Shown here: piece by piece, positions 1 to 8,976 of the stretch
How positions within the stretch are numbered: position 1 is the first letter of the stretch
How the letters are laid out: each line of letters starts with the position of its first letter
DNA from: Sphingobium bisphenolivorans
GTDB taxonomy: Bacteria > Pseudomonadota > Alphaproteobacteria > Sphingomonadales > Sphingomonadaceae
Direction: 5' to 3'
NCBI RefSeq assembly: GCF_000412635.1
Contig: NZ_ASTG01000010.1
Coordinates: 124,001 to 188,000 of the forward strand
DNA length: 64,000 nucleotides
Notes under the pieces: generated by a model
Database searches by the model: none
Told to the model about the DNA's origin: nothing
Seen by the model: the letters and a program-made list of their open reading frames with translations, nothing else
Translations under genes and position numbers: made by a program

Positions 1-947
1 CAGACGACGCCGACCGGGCCGTTCGGGCCGGGCTTCAGCACCGCCTTCTGGTCGTTCGCCGAAGCGTCCCAGAACAGATCAGGATTATAATGGAAGTCAG
101 GATTGCGGCTCAACCCCTTGATTTCCCACGTTCCGAGCGGCAGCGGATCATATTGCGACCCCATCGTCGCGGGGAATTGCGCGATCAGCTTGTTCTGCGC
201 GTCATAGGCACGGAGCACGCCGTCCGATTTGTCGACGACGATATGGTCGGCCTGCGGCTGGTCCTTGGCGACGCCGAGGCTGGCGAGGGTCGTGCCCCAG
301 CCGCGCTCATCACCATCGATCCGCGCCACGGGCTGATTGGCTATGGCGGGCACGCGGATGGTCGTGCCGGCGCCCACCTTCGTGTTGGGGGCGTTAAGCG
401 CGACCAGCACCTCCGGCTTGGTGTGGAAGCGCTCGGCCAGCTTTTCGAGCAGGTTCCGGTAGCCAAGCGCCGGCAGCTTCGCCTGATCGTTGAGGTCCTT
501 GGGCACGTTGAAGAAGGGGCCGCGGGCGAAGCTGTCGGGAATCCTGACCAGCCAGGTCGCGGGTTGCGGCTGACCGTTCAGCAGCGCCTTGGCCGTCGCC
601 TCGTCATAGGTGCCAGTGGCGGGAAGGCCCCTCGCCTCCTGGAAGCCCTTGAGCGCGGCGGTGAAGGACATGCCCTCCTTGCCGTCCAGCACGCCCGGCG
701 AGAAGCCCGCGCGGTCCAGCGCCACCTGCGCCTGGAGAATGGAATCCGTGCGTGGCGGGGCGCCAGTTGGCTCCGGTACGATCGTGAAGTCGGCATCGTT
801 CGCCGCAGGAGCGGCGGACTGCTGCGTCCCCGCCGCCTGCCCTTTCGGCGCGGCGGCGCTGTCGTTGGCGTCGGTGACGGAGACTTTGCACGCGGCGCAG
901 AGCAGCGTCAGGATGAGCATGTGGTTCTTCAAGGCATTCTCTCCCAT
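1..947 (-). CDS. L,D-transpeptidase with N-terminal peptidoglycan-binding domain (3' end outside window)
   Basis: I translated the minus strand from ATG at 947; the frame stays open to the window edge, so about 315 N-terminal residues are present. The start is a hydrophobic segment (MLILTLLCAAC) that may be a signal or lipoprotein signal. A short PG_binding_1-like helical repeat follows (ILQAQVALDRAGFSPG, LKGFQEARGLPATG), then a LysM-like stretch (VLVALNAPNTKVGAGT) and the first half of a YkuD domain (HIVVDKSDGVLRAYD, PLPLGTWEIKG). The catalytic His/Cys motif should lie beyond base 1 and is not visible. Enzymes of this kind make 3-3 crosslinks in periplasmic peptidoglycan or attach proteins to it. 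It lies 52 bp downstream of thiE on the same strand. The family call is fairly firm; activity cannot be judged without the catalytic half. Confidence 0.8.
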   Translation of the reverse strand, partial: MGENALKNHMLILTLLCAACKVSVTDANDSAAAPKGQAAGTQQSAAPAANDADFTIVPEPTGAPPRTDSILQAQVALDRAGFSPGVLDGKEGMSFTAALKGFQEARGLPATGTYDEATAKALLNGQPQPATWLVRIPDSFARGPFFNVPKDLNDQAKLPALGYRNLLEKLAERFHTKPEVLVALNAPNTKVGAGTTIRVPAIANQPVARIDGDERGWGTTLASLGVAKDQPQADHIVVDKSDGVLRAYDAQNKLIAQFPATMGSQYDPLPLGTWEIKGLSRNPDFHYNPDLFWDASANDQKAVLKPGPNGPVGVV

Positions 948-999
948 GTTGCGGCGAGAGAACGCACGGGGCGCGGGAAGGCTGCCTCTCCGCGGGTCG

Positions 1000-1692
1000 T
1001 TACGCGCTCAATATGCGCGAGAAGGCGGCCACACCCGCTTTCGGGCCTTCGACATGGTTCCAGACGGCGCCGCTCACGGCCAGGAAATCGGCGCCTGCCG
1101 CCACCAGCGGCCCGGCATTGTCCGCCGTGATGCCGCCGATCGCGACGCAGGGGAGTTCGAACAGCGTCGTCCACCAGCCGAGGATTGACGGGTCGGGGCG
1201 ATGCCGGGTTTCCTTGGTCGTGGTGGGATAGAAGGCGCCGAACGCGACATAGTCCGCCCCCGCCTCCCCCGCATCCATCGCGAGATGGCGGCTGTCGTGG
1301 CAGGTGACGCCGATCTGCACCGAGGGGCCGAGCAGCTTGCGCGCCTCACGCGGGTCGCCGTCATCCTGCCCCAGATGCACGCCGTCCGCACCGAGCCGCT
1401 GGGCGAGCGCGATGCTGTCGTTGATGATGAAGGCGACGTCGCGCTCGGCGCAGAGCTTCTGCAACGGTTCGGCCGCGCGGGCGATGGCGTCCTCATCCAC
1501 ACCCTTCAGGCGCAACTGAAATGCGGCGACTTCCCCGCCGTCGAACGCCTGCGCCAGTTTTTCGACGAAACTGTCGTCGATGGCGGGCGGCGAGATCAGG
1601 TAAAGCTGGCATGGCGGGCGCCGACCATCGCGCTCGAAGCGGTCCGCGAAGTTGGGATCGAGGGCGAGTTCTTCGTCGGTGAAGTCGGTCAT
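1000..1692 (-). CDS. thiE: Thiamine-phosphate synthase
   Basis: A 230-residue protein of the ThiE/TenI TIM-barrel family, which joins the hydroxymethylpyrimidine and thiazole phosphates to make thiamine monophosphate. Recognisable segments are the N-terminal strand [15 protein letters not shown] (the substrate-pocket Q-R-K region, with L between), [34 protein letters not shown], the phosphate loop region [13 protein letters not shown], and the C-terminal [20 protein letters not shown]. The ATG at 1692 was preferred to an in-frame one at 1770 because the earlier 26 codons are low-complexity and would cross the divergent DUF72 start. No TPP riboswitch-like element is visible in the 76-bp gap upstream. 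It may be cotranscribed with the fba side of the glycolytic cluster, but a repeat and the opposed DUF72 gene lie between. Confidence 0.88.
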   Translation of the reverse strand: MTDFTDEELALDPNFADRFERDGRRPPCQLYLISPPAIDDSFVEKLAQAFDGGEVAAFQLRLKGVDEDAIARAAEPLQKLCAERDVAFIINDSIALAQRLGADGVHLGQDDGDPREARKLLGPSVQIGVTCHDSRHLAMDAGEAGADYVAFGAFYPTTTKETRHRPDPSILGWWTTLFELPCVAIGGITADNAGPLVAAGADFLAVSGAVWNHVEGPKAGVAAFSRILSA

Positions 1693-1768
1693 GCCCCTGC
1701 CCTTAGCGCTTTTTGGCGGCGCTGGGAAAGATGGGAACCGTACCCCGCCCCTGCCGCGTTGTCCGCCC

Positions 1769-2488
1769 ATGATCCGGATCGGATGCTCGGGATGGAATTA
1801 CCGCCACTGGCGCGGGCGCTTCTATCCCGAAAAGCTGCCGATGAAGCAATGGTTCGCCTTTTACGCGGAGCATTTCGACACGGTCGAGATCAACAACAGC
1901 TTCTATCGGCTGCCAAAGCCGGAGACGGTGGACAAGTGGCGCGAACAGGCGCCGCCGGGCTTCTGCTATGCGGTGAAGGCGAACCGCTTTCTGACGCAGA
2001 TGAAGAAGCTGAAGGATTGCGAGGAGCCGGTGGCGCGGATGATGGCGTCCTTCCGGCAGTTTGGCCCGACATTGGGACCGATCCTTTATCAGATGCCGCC
2101 GCAATTTGGCGTCGATCTGGAGCGGCTGCAGGCGTTCCTGCGCATCCTGCCGCGTGAACAGGTGCATATGTTCGAATTTCGGCATCCGAGCTGGTATGTC
2201 GATGCGGTCTATGCGCTGCTGGAGCGCCACGGCGCGGGGCTCTGCCTGCATGACATGGCCGGGTCGGCCACGCCTCGAGTGGCTGTGGGGCCGGTCGCTT
2301 ATGTCCGCTTCCATGGCAGCGGCGGCCGATATTGGGGCCGATATTCGGAGACGCATCTGCGCGGATGGGCGGAGTGGATGAGGGAGCAGGCCAGCGCCGG
2401 GCGGCCGGTCTGGGCCTATTTCAACAATGACCCCGAAGCGCAGGCGATCGAGGATGCGCGGGCGCTGAAGGCGCTGGTTGGGTCGTGA
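1769..2488 (+). CDS. DUF72 family protein (YecE-like TIM barrel)
   Basis: A 239-residue protein starting [20 protein letters not shown], the hallmark N-terminus of the DUF72 family. Other family features are [57 protein letters not shown] and the C-terminal [14 protein letters not shown]. The family folds as a TIM barrel and its biochemical role is not established; links to Fe-S or radical chemistry are speculative. The ATG at 1769 was chosen because the family always begins at this motif; an upstream in-frame ATG at 1652 would overlap thiE. The gene is transcribed divergently from thiE and convergently with the aldolase, with a dispersed repeat in the 3' gap. Confidence 0.88.
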   Translation: MIRIGCSGWNYRHWRGRFYPEKLPMKQWFAFYAEHFDTVEINNSFYRLPKPETVDKWREQAPPGFCYAVKANRFLTQMKKLKDCEEPVARMMASFRQFGPTLGPILYQMPPQFGVDLERLQAFLRILPREQVHMFEFRHPSWYVDAVYALLERHGAGLCLHDMAGSATPRVAVGPVAYVRFHGSGGRYWGRYSETHLRGWAEWMREQASAGRPVWAYFNNDPEAQAIEDARALKALVGS

Positions 2489-2520
2489 CCTGAAAGCAGT
2501 CCGATACAGACCATCACCCC

Positions 2521-2609
2521 GTCATTCCCACGGAAGCGGGAATCCATCTCCCGTAAGAAGCGCCAAGCGGAACGGTTGAGAGATGGGTCCCCGCTTTCGC
2601 GGGGATGAC
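2521..2609. repeat. Dispersed inverted repeat, GTCAT...GATGAC type (copy 1)
   Basis: Two 30-base arms (2521-2550 and 2580-2609) are imperfect inverted copies, agreeing at about 25 of 30 positions. Each arm contains its own small hairpin around CCCGCTTTCGCGGGG. The element sits between the convergent DUF72 and aldolase genes and has no coding potential. The same terminal pattern recurs at 42024-42102 and as a half copy at 9834-9858. Confidence 0.8.
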
Positions 2610-2637
2610 GATCTGGATGAAATGGTCGTCAAGGATG

Positions 2638-2663
2638 AGGCTATCGGCGTTCACCGATAGCCT
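2638..2663 (-). terminator. Hairpin 3' of the aldolase gene
   Basis: Perfect 10-bp arms AGGCTATCGG / CCGATAGCCT with a 6-base loop lie just past the aldolase stop codon (2673). There is no clear T-run on the minus strand after it, so it may act as a weak terminator or as an RNA 3'-end stabiliser. Confidence 0.5.
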
Positions 2664-2672
2664 CCCTTCCAT

Positions 2673-3569
2673 TCACGCCGCCTTCTTGGTCGAGGCGCCG
2701 TGGATTTCGTCGATCGCCTGCCCCAGCGAGGCGTTGAACTCGTCGTCGCTCATCTGGTGGCGCAGGTCGTTCAGCAGCGCGCGGCTGAAGCTGGCGATGA
2801 TGCCGCGATTCTTCGCCAGTTCAGCGCAAGCCTCGGTGCGCGAGAAACCGCCCGAAAGCGCGACGACGCGCAGCACGCGGGGATGATCGACCAGCGGGTC
2901 GAACAGACCGGGCTTGGTCGGCAGCGACAGCTTCAGCATGACCTTGTCGTCACCCGGCAGCGCGTCGAGATTCTTGAGAATCTCTTCGAGCAGGATCTGG
3001 TCGGCCTCGGCACGCTCGGGGCTCTTGATGTTGACTTCCGGCTCGATGATCGGAACGAGGCCGGCGGCAAGGACCTGGCTGCCGACTTCGAACTGCTGCT
3101 TTACGACAGCGGCAATGCCCTCGCGATTGGCGAGGTTGATGACCGAACGCTCCTTCGTGCCGAACACGCCAAGCGCCTTTGCCCGCTGGAGCAGCACGTT
3201 GAGGTCGGGGTTCGGCTTCATCAGCTGCACGCCATTCTGTTCGTCTTCCAAGCCCTTGTCGATCTTGATGAAGGGAACGACGCCGCGCTCGATCAGCGCC
3301 TGCGGCACCGACTTGCCGGCGACTTCGCCGTCCATCGTGCGCTCGAACAGGATCGCGCCCAGCACCTTTTCACCCGTGAAAGCGGGCGAGGTGATGACGC
3401 GGCTGCGCATGCCGTGGATAAGGCCAAACATTTCCTCGTCATTGGCCCAGGCGCCTTCCTCGATGCCATAGCCCTTGAGCGCCTTGGGCGTCGAGCCGCC
3501 GCTCTGGTCGAGCGCCGCGATGAAGCCGTTGCCGCCCTCGATCTTCGCCTTCATGTCCTGAAACTGCAT
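2673..3569 (-). CDS. Fructose-bisphosphate aldolase, class I
   Basis: A 298-residue class I (Schiff-base) aldolase that interconverts fructose 1,6-bisphosphate with dihydroxyacetone phosphate and glyceraldehyde 3-phosphate. Signature segments are GFIAALDQSGGSTPKALKGYG near the N-terminus, PFIKIDKGLE, VGSQVLAAGLVPIIEPEVNI, MLKLSLPTKPG (likely the Schiff-base lysine region) and VALSGGFSR. The ATG at 3569 has AAAGG nine bases upstream, while the ATG at 3587 has no Shine-Dalgarno sequence, so the shorter form is preferred. It is the last gene of the tkt-gap-pgk-fba cluster but lies behind a terminator-like hairpin after pgk. If the organism lacks phosphofructokinase, as many sphingomonads do, its main job would be gluconeogenic. 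Confidence 0.92.
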   Translation of the reverse strand: MQFQDMKAKIEGGNGFIAALDQSGGSTPKALKGYGIEEGAWANDEEMFGLIHGMRSRVITSPAFTGEKVLGAILFERTMDGEVAGKSVPQALIERGVVPFIKIDKGLEDEQNGVQLMKPNPDLNVLLQRAKALGVFGTKERSVINLANREGIAAVVKQQFEVGSQVLAAGLVPIIEPEVNIKSPERAEADQILLEEILKNLDALPGDDKVMLKLSLPTKPGLFDPLVDHPRVLRVVALSGGFSRTEACAELAKNRGIIASFSRALLNDLRHQMSDDEFNASLGQAIDEIHGASTKKAA

Positions 3570-3647
3570 CTGCACATACCTTTTCATCTGGGAAGAGCGC
3601 CCCCTAGCGGCGGCGCTGTAAGAAAGGAGCCGAAAAGCGGCATCCTG

Positions 3648-3677
3648 AAAAAGCAAGGCCGCCTCATCCGGGCGGCC
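3648..3677 (-). terminator. Rho-independent terminator after pgk
   Basis: On the minus strand GGCCGCC and GGCGGCC form a 7-bp stem followed by TTGCTTTTT. It lies 13 bases beyond the pgk stop codon and upstream of the aldolase start, so it should reduce or end transcription from tkt/gap/pgk into fba. Confidence 0.7.
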
Positions 3678-3689
3678 TCGCGGTGATTG

Positions 3690-4892
3690 TCAGGCCAGCA
3701 GCGCCTTGACGCCCGGCAGTTCCTTGCCTTCCATCCATTCGAGAAAGGCGCCGCCCGCGGTCGAGACGAAGCTGAAGTCGCCCGCCACGCCCGCATGATT
3801 GAGCGCCGCCACCGTGTCGCCGCCCCCCGCGACGGAGGTAAGCCCGCCTTCCTTGGTGAGCGCGGCGGCGGTCTTGGCCAGCGCAACGGTCGCCTTGTCG
3901 AAAGGCGGGATCTCGAACGCGCCGAGCGGGCCGTTCCACACCAAAGTGCGGCAGTTCTTGATCGCGTCGCCGAGCGCCTCGACGGCGGCAGGCCCAACGT
4001 CGAGGATCATCTCGTCGGCGGCGACCTCATGCACGTTGCAGGTCCGCAGCGATGGCGGGTTAGCGGCGAATTCCTTCGCGACCACCACGTCATAGGGCAG
4101 ATGGATGGTGCAGCCGGCAGCCTCCGCCTTGTCGAAGATCGCATCGGCCGTTTCGGCAAGGTCCTTCTCGCACAGCGACTTGCCGACATCGACGCCGCGC
4201 GCGTGGAGGAAGGTGTTCGCCATGCCGCCGCCGATGATCAGATGATCGACCTTCGCGACCAGATTGTTGAGCACGTCGAGCTTGGTCGACACTTTCGCGC
4301 CGCCAACGACGGCCGCGACCGGTTTCACCGGCTCGCCAAGTGCAGCCTGCAGCGCGTCGAGTTCCTTTTCCATCGAGCGGCCAGCGAAAGAGGGCAGCTT
4401 GTGCGCCAGTCCTTCGGTCGAGGCATGGGCCCGATGCGCGGCGGAGAAGGCATCGTTCACATAAAGGTCGCCGATCGCGGCGATGGCATCCGCCAGCGCA
4501 GGATCATTCTTCTCCTCGCCGGGATGGAACCGCGTATTTTCGAGGATGGCGATGTCGCCGTTGCGCATCACCCTGATACCGTCGGTGGCGGCTTCGCCCT
4601 GGCAATCGGGGATGAACTGCACATCGCGGCCCAGCACCGCCGTCAGTGGGCGGGTGATCTTGGACAGCGAATATTCCGGGTTTTTCTGGCCCTTGGGCCG
4701 GCCGAAATGAGCGAGGATCAGCACCTTCGCACCCCGGTCGGCAAGTTCGAGGATCGTCGGCATGGCGGCGCGCAGGCGGGTGTCGTCGCTGACCGATCCG
4801 TCCTGCATCGGCACGTTCAGATCCTCGCGCACCAGCACCACCTTCCCGGTGATATCCCCCATGTCGTCGAGTGTCTTGAACGGCTTTGCCAT
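3690..4892 (-). CDS. pgk: Phosphoglycerate kinase
   Basis: A 400-residue enzyme converting 1,3-bisphosphoglycerate and ADP to 3-phosphoglycerate and ATP. Family features are [12 protein letters not shown] near the N-terminus, [79 protein letters not shown] and the C-terminal [14 protein letters not shown] nucleotide loop. The ATG at 4892 is preceded by an AAGGA Shine-Dalgarno sequence; the in-frame ATG at 4916 adds eight residues absent from the family. It lies in the gap-pgk order, 157 bp downstream of gap, with a dispersed inverted repeat filling the gap. Confidence 0.96.
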   Translation of the reverse strand: MAKPFKTLDDMGDITGKVVLVREDLNVPMQDGSVSDDTRLRAAMPTILELADRGAKVLILAHFGRPKGQKNPEYSLSKITRPLTAVLGRDVQFIPDCQGEAATDGIRVMRNGDIAILENTRFHPGEEKNDPALADAIAAIGDLYVNDAFSAAHRAHASTEGLAHKLPSFAGRSMEKELDALQAALGEPVKPVAAVVGGAKVSTKLDVLNNLVAKVDHLIIGGGMANTFLHARGVDVGKSLCEKDLAETADAIFDKAEAAGCTIHLPYDVVVAKEFAANPPSLRTCNVHEVAADEMILDVGPAAVEALGDAIKNCRTLVWNGPLGAFEIPPFDKATVALAKTAAALTKEGGLTSVAGGGDTVAALNHAGVAGDFSFVSTAGGAFLEWMEGKELPGVKALLA

Positions 4893-4924
4893 AGTGATTT
4901 TTCCTTGGCTATTCACATGAAAAA

Positions 4925-5026
4925 CCGTTCGGTTCGAGCAGCTTCGAGCTTGTCGAGAAGCGCCCGTCGAGAAAAATTCCCGATACGCCGTCTCGACTTC
5001 GCTCGACGGCTACTCGAACCGAACGG
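4925..5026. repeat. Dispersed inverted repeat, CCGTTCGGTTCGAG type, between gap and pgk
   Basis: The 14-base ends CCGTTCGGTTCGAG (4925-4938) and CTCGAACCGAACGG (5013-5026) are exact inverted copies. The interior holds further self-complementary stretches around TTCGAGCTTGTCGAGAAG and CTCGACTTCGCTCGACGG. It occupies most of the 157-bp gap and would form a long hairpin in the gap-pgk transcript. Related sequence occurs at 41178-41206 and, inside a coding region, at 12888-13008. Confidence 0.8.
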
Positions 5027-5049
5027 GATTTTTATGGACAAACGGGTTT

Positions 5050-6060
5050 TTACAGGAACTTCGCCACAACACCGGTGGTGTCGATCATGCGGTTCGAAAA
5101 GCCCCATTCATTATCGTACCAGCTCAGTACGCGCACCAGCGTACCGTCGATCACCGCCGTTTCGAGGCTGTCCACAGTCGAGCTGCGCGCATCGCCATTA
5201 TAGTCGATCGACACCAGCGGCTCGTCGGAATAGCCGAGCACGCCCTTGAGCGGACCATTTTCGGACGCGGCCTTCAGCAGTTCATTGACTTCCTGAACGG
5301 TCGTCGCGCGCTTGGCGTCGAACTTGAGATCGACTACCGAGACGTTCGGGGTCGGCACGCGGACCGACGAACCGTCGAGCTTGCCCTTGAGTTCGGGAAG
5401 AACCTCGCCCACGGCGCGAGCGGCGCCGGTGGTGGTCGGGATCATCGACAGGGCTGCGGCGCGGGCGCGGCGCATGTCCTTGTGCAGCTGATCGAGCGTG
5501 TTCTGGTCGTTGGTGTAGCTGTGGATCGTGGTCATGAAGCCGCGCTCGATACCGATCGCGTCGTGCAGGACCTTGGCGAGCGGCGCCAGGCAGTTGGTGG
5601 TGCAGCTGGCGTTCGAGATGACGACGTCTTCGGCGGTCAGCGTCTCATGGTTGACGCCGAACACGACGGTCTTGTCCACGCCGGTCGCGGGCGCCGAGAT
5701 GACGACGCGCTTGGCGCCGGCGGCCAGATGGGCGCTCGCCTTTTCCTTGTCGGCGAAGATGCCGGTGCATTCCAGCGCGATGTCCACGCCCTGGGCTGCG
5801 TGCGGCAGCTTGGCGGGGTCACGCTCAGCGGTGACGGCGATGCGCTTGCCCTCGATGACCAGGAAATTGCCGTCGACGCTGACTTCGCCAGCCCAGTTGC
5901 CATGGACGCTGTCGCGCTTGAACAGGAGAGCATTGGACTTGGCATCGCCCAGATCGTTGATGCTCACCAGTTCCAGATCATGGTCGGTACGCGACAGGAT
6001 CGCGCGGGCGACCAGTCGACCGATACGTCCGAAACCGTTGATTGCTACCTTCGTTGCCAC
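5050..6060 (-). CDS. gap: Glyceraldehyde-3-phosphate dehydrogenase, type I
   Basis: A 336-residue enzyme that oxidises and phosphorylates glyceraldehyde 3-phosphate with NAD(P)+. It shows the Rossmann start [16 protein letters not shown], the active-site motif [17 protein letters not shown] with the catalytic cysteine, [34 protein letters not shown] and the C-terminal [13 protein letters not shown]. The start codon is GTG at 6060, with AGGAGG eight bases upstream; no ATG fits the family N-terminus. It is 31 bp downstream of tkt, so the two are very probably cotranscribed. The residue after the glycine-rich loop that sets NAD versus NADP preference was not assigned. Confidence 0.96.
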   Translation of the reverse strand: MATKVAINGFGRIGRLVARAILSRTDHDLELVSINDLGDAKSNALLFKRDSVHGNWAGEVSVDGNFLVIEGKRIAVTAERDPAKLPHAAQGVDIALECTGIFADKEKASAHLAAGAKRVVISAPATGVDKTVVFGVNHETLTAEDVVISNASCTTNCLAPLAKVLHDAIGIERGFMTTIHSYTNDQNTLDQLHKDMRRARAAALSMIPTTTGAARAVGEVLPELKGKLDGSSVRVPTPNVSVVDLKFDAKRATTVQEVNELLKAASENGPLKGVLGYSDEPLVSIDYNGDARSSTVDSLETAVIDGTLVRVLSWYDNEWGFSNRMIDTTGVVAKFL

Positions 6061-6091
6061 TGCACTAGCCTCCTGATTGGGTAGATTATTC

Positions 6092-8062
6092 TTAATGATC
6101 GAGCGCGGCCGCGACCTGCGGCGCGATCTTTGCGGCGGTCAGGCCGAAATGCTCGTAAAGTGCTTCCGCCGGAGCCGAAGCGCCGAATGTGTCGATGCCA
6201 AATCGCAGCCCGGCGATGCCGACATAGCGTTCCCAGCCAAAGGTCGTTCCCGCCTCGATCGATACGCGCAGCACATGATGCGGCAGGAGTTCGTCCTTAT
6301 AGGCCTGCGGCTGCACATCGAAATGCGCCCAGCTCGGCATGGATACGACGTCGGCGCCGATCCCCTGCGCTTCCAGCAGGTCTGCGGTAGCGACGGCGAT
6401 CTCAACCTCGGAGCCGGTGGCGATCAGCACCACCTTGCGCTCGCCATTGGCTGCGCGCAGGCGATAGGCCCCCTTGGCGGAGAGGTTCCCGACGGCCTTT
6501 TCGGTGCGCAGCTGGGCCAAGTTCTGGCGGGTCAGCGCCAGCACCGACGGACCGTCCTTGTCCTTGAGCGCCAATTCCCAGCACTCCGCCGTCTCGACAA
6601 TGTCGGCGGGGCGGTAGACGTCTAGATTGGGGATCATGCGCAGCGACATGACATGTTCGATCGGCTGGTGAGTCGGGCCGTCTTCGCCGAGACCGATCGA
6701 GTCATGGGTCAGAACATGGATGACGCGCTGCTGCTGGAGCGCGCCGAGACGAATGCCCGCGCGCGAATAGTCGGAAAAGACCAGGAAGGTGCCGCCATAG
6801 GGGATGACACCGCCGTGCAGCGCCATGCCGTTCATCGCGCAGGCCATGCCGAATTCGCGGATGCCGTAATAGACGTAGCGGCCCGAATAATCGTCCCTGG
6901 TCAGCGGACCGGTCGACTTGGTCTTTGTGTTGTTGGAGCCGGTGAGGTCCGCCGAGCCGCCCAGCGTTTCGGGCAGCAGGTCGTTGATCGCGCCCAGCGT
7001 CAGCTCGCTCGCCTTGCGGGTCGCGACCTTTTGCGGATTGGCGATCAGCGTGTCGATATAGGCCGAAAGTGAGAAATCTGCGGGCAGCTCGCCAGCCATG
7101 CGGCGTTCAAATTCCGCCTTCTGTCCGTTACTTGCGAGACGGTTTTCCCAAACGCCGCGAACTTCAGCGCCGCGCGCGCCGATCTGGCGCCAGGCGGCGG
7201 CGATGTCTTCGGGAATGACGAAGGGTTCGGCCGACCAGCCGAGGAACTCGCGGGAGGCAGCCACTTCCTCGACACCCAGCGCGGAGCCGTGGACGCCCGA
7301 CGTGCCCGCCTTGTTGGGCGAGCCATAGCCGATCTTGGTGGCGCAGGCGACGAGCGAGGGCCGGGGATCGGCCAGCGCTTCATCAATGGCGCGGCGCACG
7401 TCGGCGACGTCGTGGCCGTCACAGGAGACGACATGCCAGCCGGTCGCGGCGTAGCGGGCGCGGACATCCTCGCTGCTCGACAGGTCGATCGAACCGTCGA
7501 TGGTGATCTTGTTGTCGTCCCAAAGGACAATCAGCCGGCCGAGGTTCAGGTGGCCGGCAAGGCCGATCGCCTCGTGGTTGATGCCTTCCATCAGGCAGCC
7601 GTCGCCCGCGACGACCCAGGTGCGGTGATCGACCAGATCGTCGCCGAACTGCGCGTTCAGGTGACGCTCCGCGATCGCCATGCCAACGGCGGTGGCGAGG
7701 CCCGAGCCGAGCGGGCCGGTGGTCGCCTCTACGCCGGAAAGCTCGAAATTCTCCGGGTGGCCGGCGCAGGGGCTGCCGAGCTGGCGAAAATTGCGGATGT
7801 CCTCGATCGTCGGGCGGGCGTAGCCGGTCAGGTGCAGCAGCGAATAGATCAGCATCGAGCCGTGGCCGGCCGACAGCACGAAGCGGTCGCGGTCGGCCCA
7901 TTTGGGCTGGGTCGGATCGAACTTCAGATAATCGCTGAACAATACCGTGGCGACGTCCGCCATGCCCATCGGCATGCCCGGATGACCGCTGTTCGCGGCC
8001 TGCACGGCATCCATCGAAAGCGCCCGGATGGCGTTGGCAAGCGACTTTTCGGAAACGGTCAT
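6092..8062 (-). CDS. tkt: Transketolase
   Basis: A 656-residue thiamine-diphosphate enzyme of the pentose phosphate pathway that moves two-carbon ketol units between sugar phosphates. Diagnostic parts are [33 protein letters not shown], the ThDP/Mg motif [13 protein letters not shown]...[12 protein letters not shown], the pyrimidine domain [35 protein letters not shown], and the C-terminal [16 protein letters not shown]. The ATG at 8062 gives the family N-terminus; an upstream in-frame start at 8149 adds a non-homologous stretch. It heads the tkt-gap-pgk cluster and is divergent from the zapA operon, with 172 bp between. Confidence 0.96.
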   Translation of the reverse strand: MTVSEKSLANAIRALSMDAVQAANSGHPGMPMGMADVATVLFSDYLKFDPTQPKWADRDRFVLSAGHGSMLIYSLLHLTGYARPTIEDIRNFRQLGSPCAGHPENFELSGVEATTGPLGSGLATAVGMAIAERHLNAQFGDDLVDHRTWVVAGDGCLMEGINHEAIGLAGHLNLGRLIVLWDDNKITIDGSIDLSSSEDVRARYAATGWHVVSCDGHDVADVRRAIDEALADPRPSLVACATKIGYGSPNKAGTSGVHGSALGVEEVAASREFLGWSAEPFVIPEDIAAAWRQIGARGAEVRGVWENRLASNGQKAEFERRMAGELPADFSLSAYIDTLIANPQKVATRKASELTLGAINDLLPETLGGSADLTGSNNTKTKSTGPLTRDDYSGRYVYYGIREFGMACAMNGMALHGGVIPYGGTFLVFSDYSRAGIRLGALQQQRVIHVLTHDSIGLGEDGPTHQPIEHVMSLRMIPNLDVYRPADIVETAECWELALKDKDGPSVLALTRQNLAQLRTEKAVGNLSAKGAYRLRAANGERKVVLIATGSEVEIAVATADLLEAQGIGADVVSMPSWAHFDVQPQAYKDELLPHHVLRVSIEAGTTFGWERYVGIAGLRFGIDTFGASAPAEALYEHFGLTAAKIAPQVAAALDH

Positions 8063-8234
8063 CGAAGCGGCGTCTTTCCTGGCTTTGCAGCGGCCCCCTG
8101 TAAGGCCTGCGAATCGAGATCGGGCCTCCTTTGTATGCTCAATCCGCATGCGTCAACCATGGCAGGCACCGTGGCTGCGCCAAGCCGCCCAATGACAGCT
8201 TTTGCACGGCGAAAACTTTGGTTATGGCAAGGAC

Positions 8235-8429
8235 ATGGCAAGTGACCGCATGACGCAGGCGATCGCCACGCTGGAGCGTGCGGTCACCGGGCTCGAACAG
8301 GAATTGGGCAGGCTGATGACGACGCCCGCCCCCGAATCCTCCTCCAGCATGGACGAAGGCGCCGCGCGGCAGGCGCTGCAATCGCTCGACCTGTTGATCA
8401 ACGAACTGAAGGGGCGGACAAGTGGCTGA
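8235..8429 (+). CDS. Small coiled-coil protein upstream of zapA
   Basis: An uncharacterised protein of about 64 residues (MASDRMTQAIATLERAV). Heptad-like spacing of hydrophobic residues at both ends (IATLERAVTGLEQELGRLM, ALQSLDLLINELKG) suggests a coiled coil. The ATG at 8235 has AAGGA directly upstream; ATGs at 8202 and 8250 are alternatives. Its stop codon overlaps the GTG start of zapA, a strong sign of translational coupling, so a role linked to the division protein ZapA is a reasonable inference. I do not recognise a named family. Confidence 0.65.
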   Translation: MASDRMTQAIATLERAVTGLEQELGRLMTTPAPESSSSMDEGAARQALQSLDLLINELKGRTSG

Positions 8430-8757
8430 AACCACGCTGCACATCGCCGGTCGGCAATATAATCTGCGCTGCCGCGACGGGGAGGAAGCGCATCTGGCGC
8501 ACCTCAGCACGCTGATCGAGCGCAAGGCGCGGCTAGCGCAGCAGAATACGCCGGGCTTGACCGAAGTGCGCACGCTGCTGTTCGCGGCGCTGTTCCTGGC
8601 GGATGAGCTCAATGACCTGAAGCGCGAGGCGATCGGGCGTCAGCAGAGCCTGGCGCTCGACGAGGGCGACGAGGTTGCCGCCCGCGCGGTGGAGGCTCTG
8701 GCCGGGCGGATAGAAAAGCTGCGCGAGACTCTTGCCGCCGTCGCGCCCGACGCCTAA
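8422..8757 (+). CDS. zapA: Cell division protein ZapA
   Basis: A 111-residue ZapA family protein. ZapA binds FtsZ and promotes bundling and Z-ring stability at the division site. The globular head matches the family (LHIAGRQYNLRCRDGEEAHLAHLSTLIERKAR), followed by a helical part (LLFAALFLADELNDLKRE) and a C-terminal coiled-coil stretch (RIEKLRETLAAV). The start is GTG at 8422, overlapping the stop of the preceding small gene by eight bases. The 6S RNA and then fthC follow, an arrangement shared with other proteobacteria. Confidence 0.85.
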   Translation: MAETTLHIAGRQYNLRCRDGEEAHLAHLSTLIERKARLAQQNTPGLTEVRTLLFAALFLADELNDLKREAIGRQQSLALDEGDEVAARAVEALAGRIEKLRETLAAVAPDA

Positions 8758-8766
8758 ATTGAGGGC

Positions 8767-8925
8767 GACGGGTACTGCGCGATACGAGCTTTAGCGAACA
8801 TCCCTGAGGCGATAATCACATCCACGGGGACTGTCCCTGGGCGGGCTCCGGCCCGATCTACATGGTTCCCACCTGACGTTGAGGCGTCAGAGGATATTCC
8901 AGCAAACGGCCGAGGCGGTCCCGTC
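8767..8925 (+). ncRNA. ssrS: 6S RNA
   Basis: The 219-bp gap between zapA and fthC is where 6S RNA lies in many proteobacteria. The sequence can close as one long rod. GACGGG(T)ACTGC at 8767-8778 pairs with GCGGTCCCGTC at 8915-8925, eleven pairs with one bulged base, giving a 159-nt molecule of normal 6S length. Inside, GGGGACTGTCCCTGGGCGGG and the later GACGTTGAGGCGTCAGAGG stretch fit the rod-and-bubble style. 6S RNA mimics an open promoter and holds housekeeping-sigma RNA polymerase in stationary phase. The call rests on location, length and the terminal helix; no covariance search was run. The exact processed ends may differ by a few bases. Confidence 0.8.
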
Positions 8926-8976
8926 ACCCCCCTCCCCATAAAGCGTGCTGGCTCACAGGACAGGCCGATACCATCG

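Noticed and set aside
90..1130. A 346-residue plus-strand frame over the transpeptidase and thiE
   Set aside because: It is the antisense shadow of the two minus-strand genes, Arg-rich and without family features. Similar long antisense frames over tkt, putA, ligD, tamB, fadD and clpA were also dropped.
1693..1768. TPP riboswitch upstream of thiE
   Set aside because: The gap to the divergent gene is only 76 bp and shows no thi-box-like CTGAGA element.
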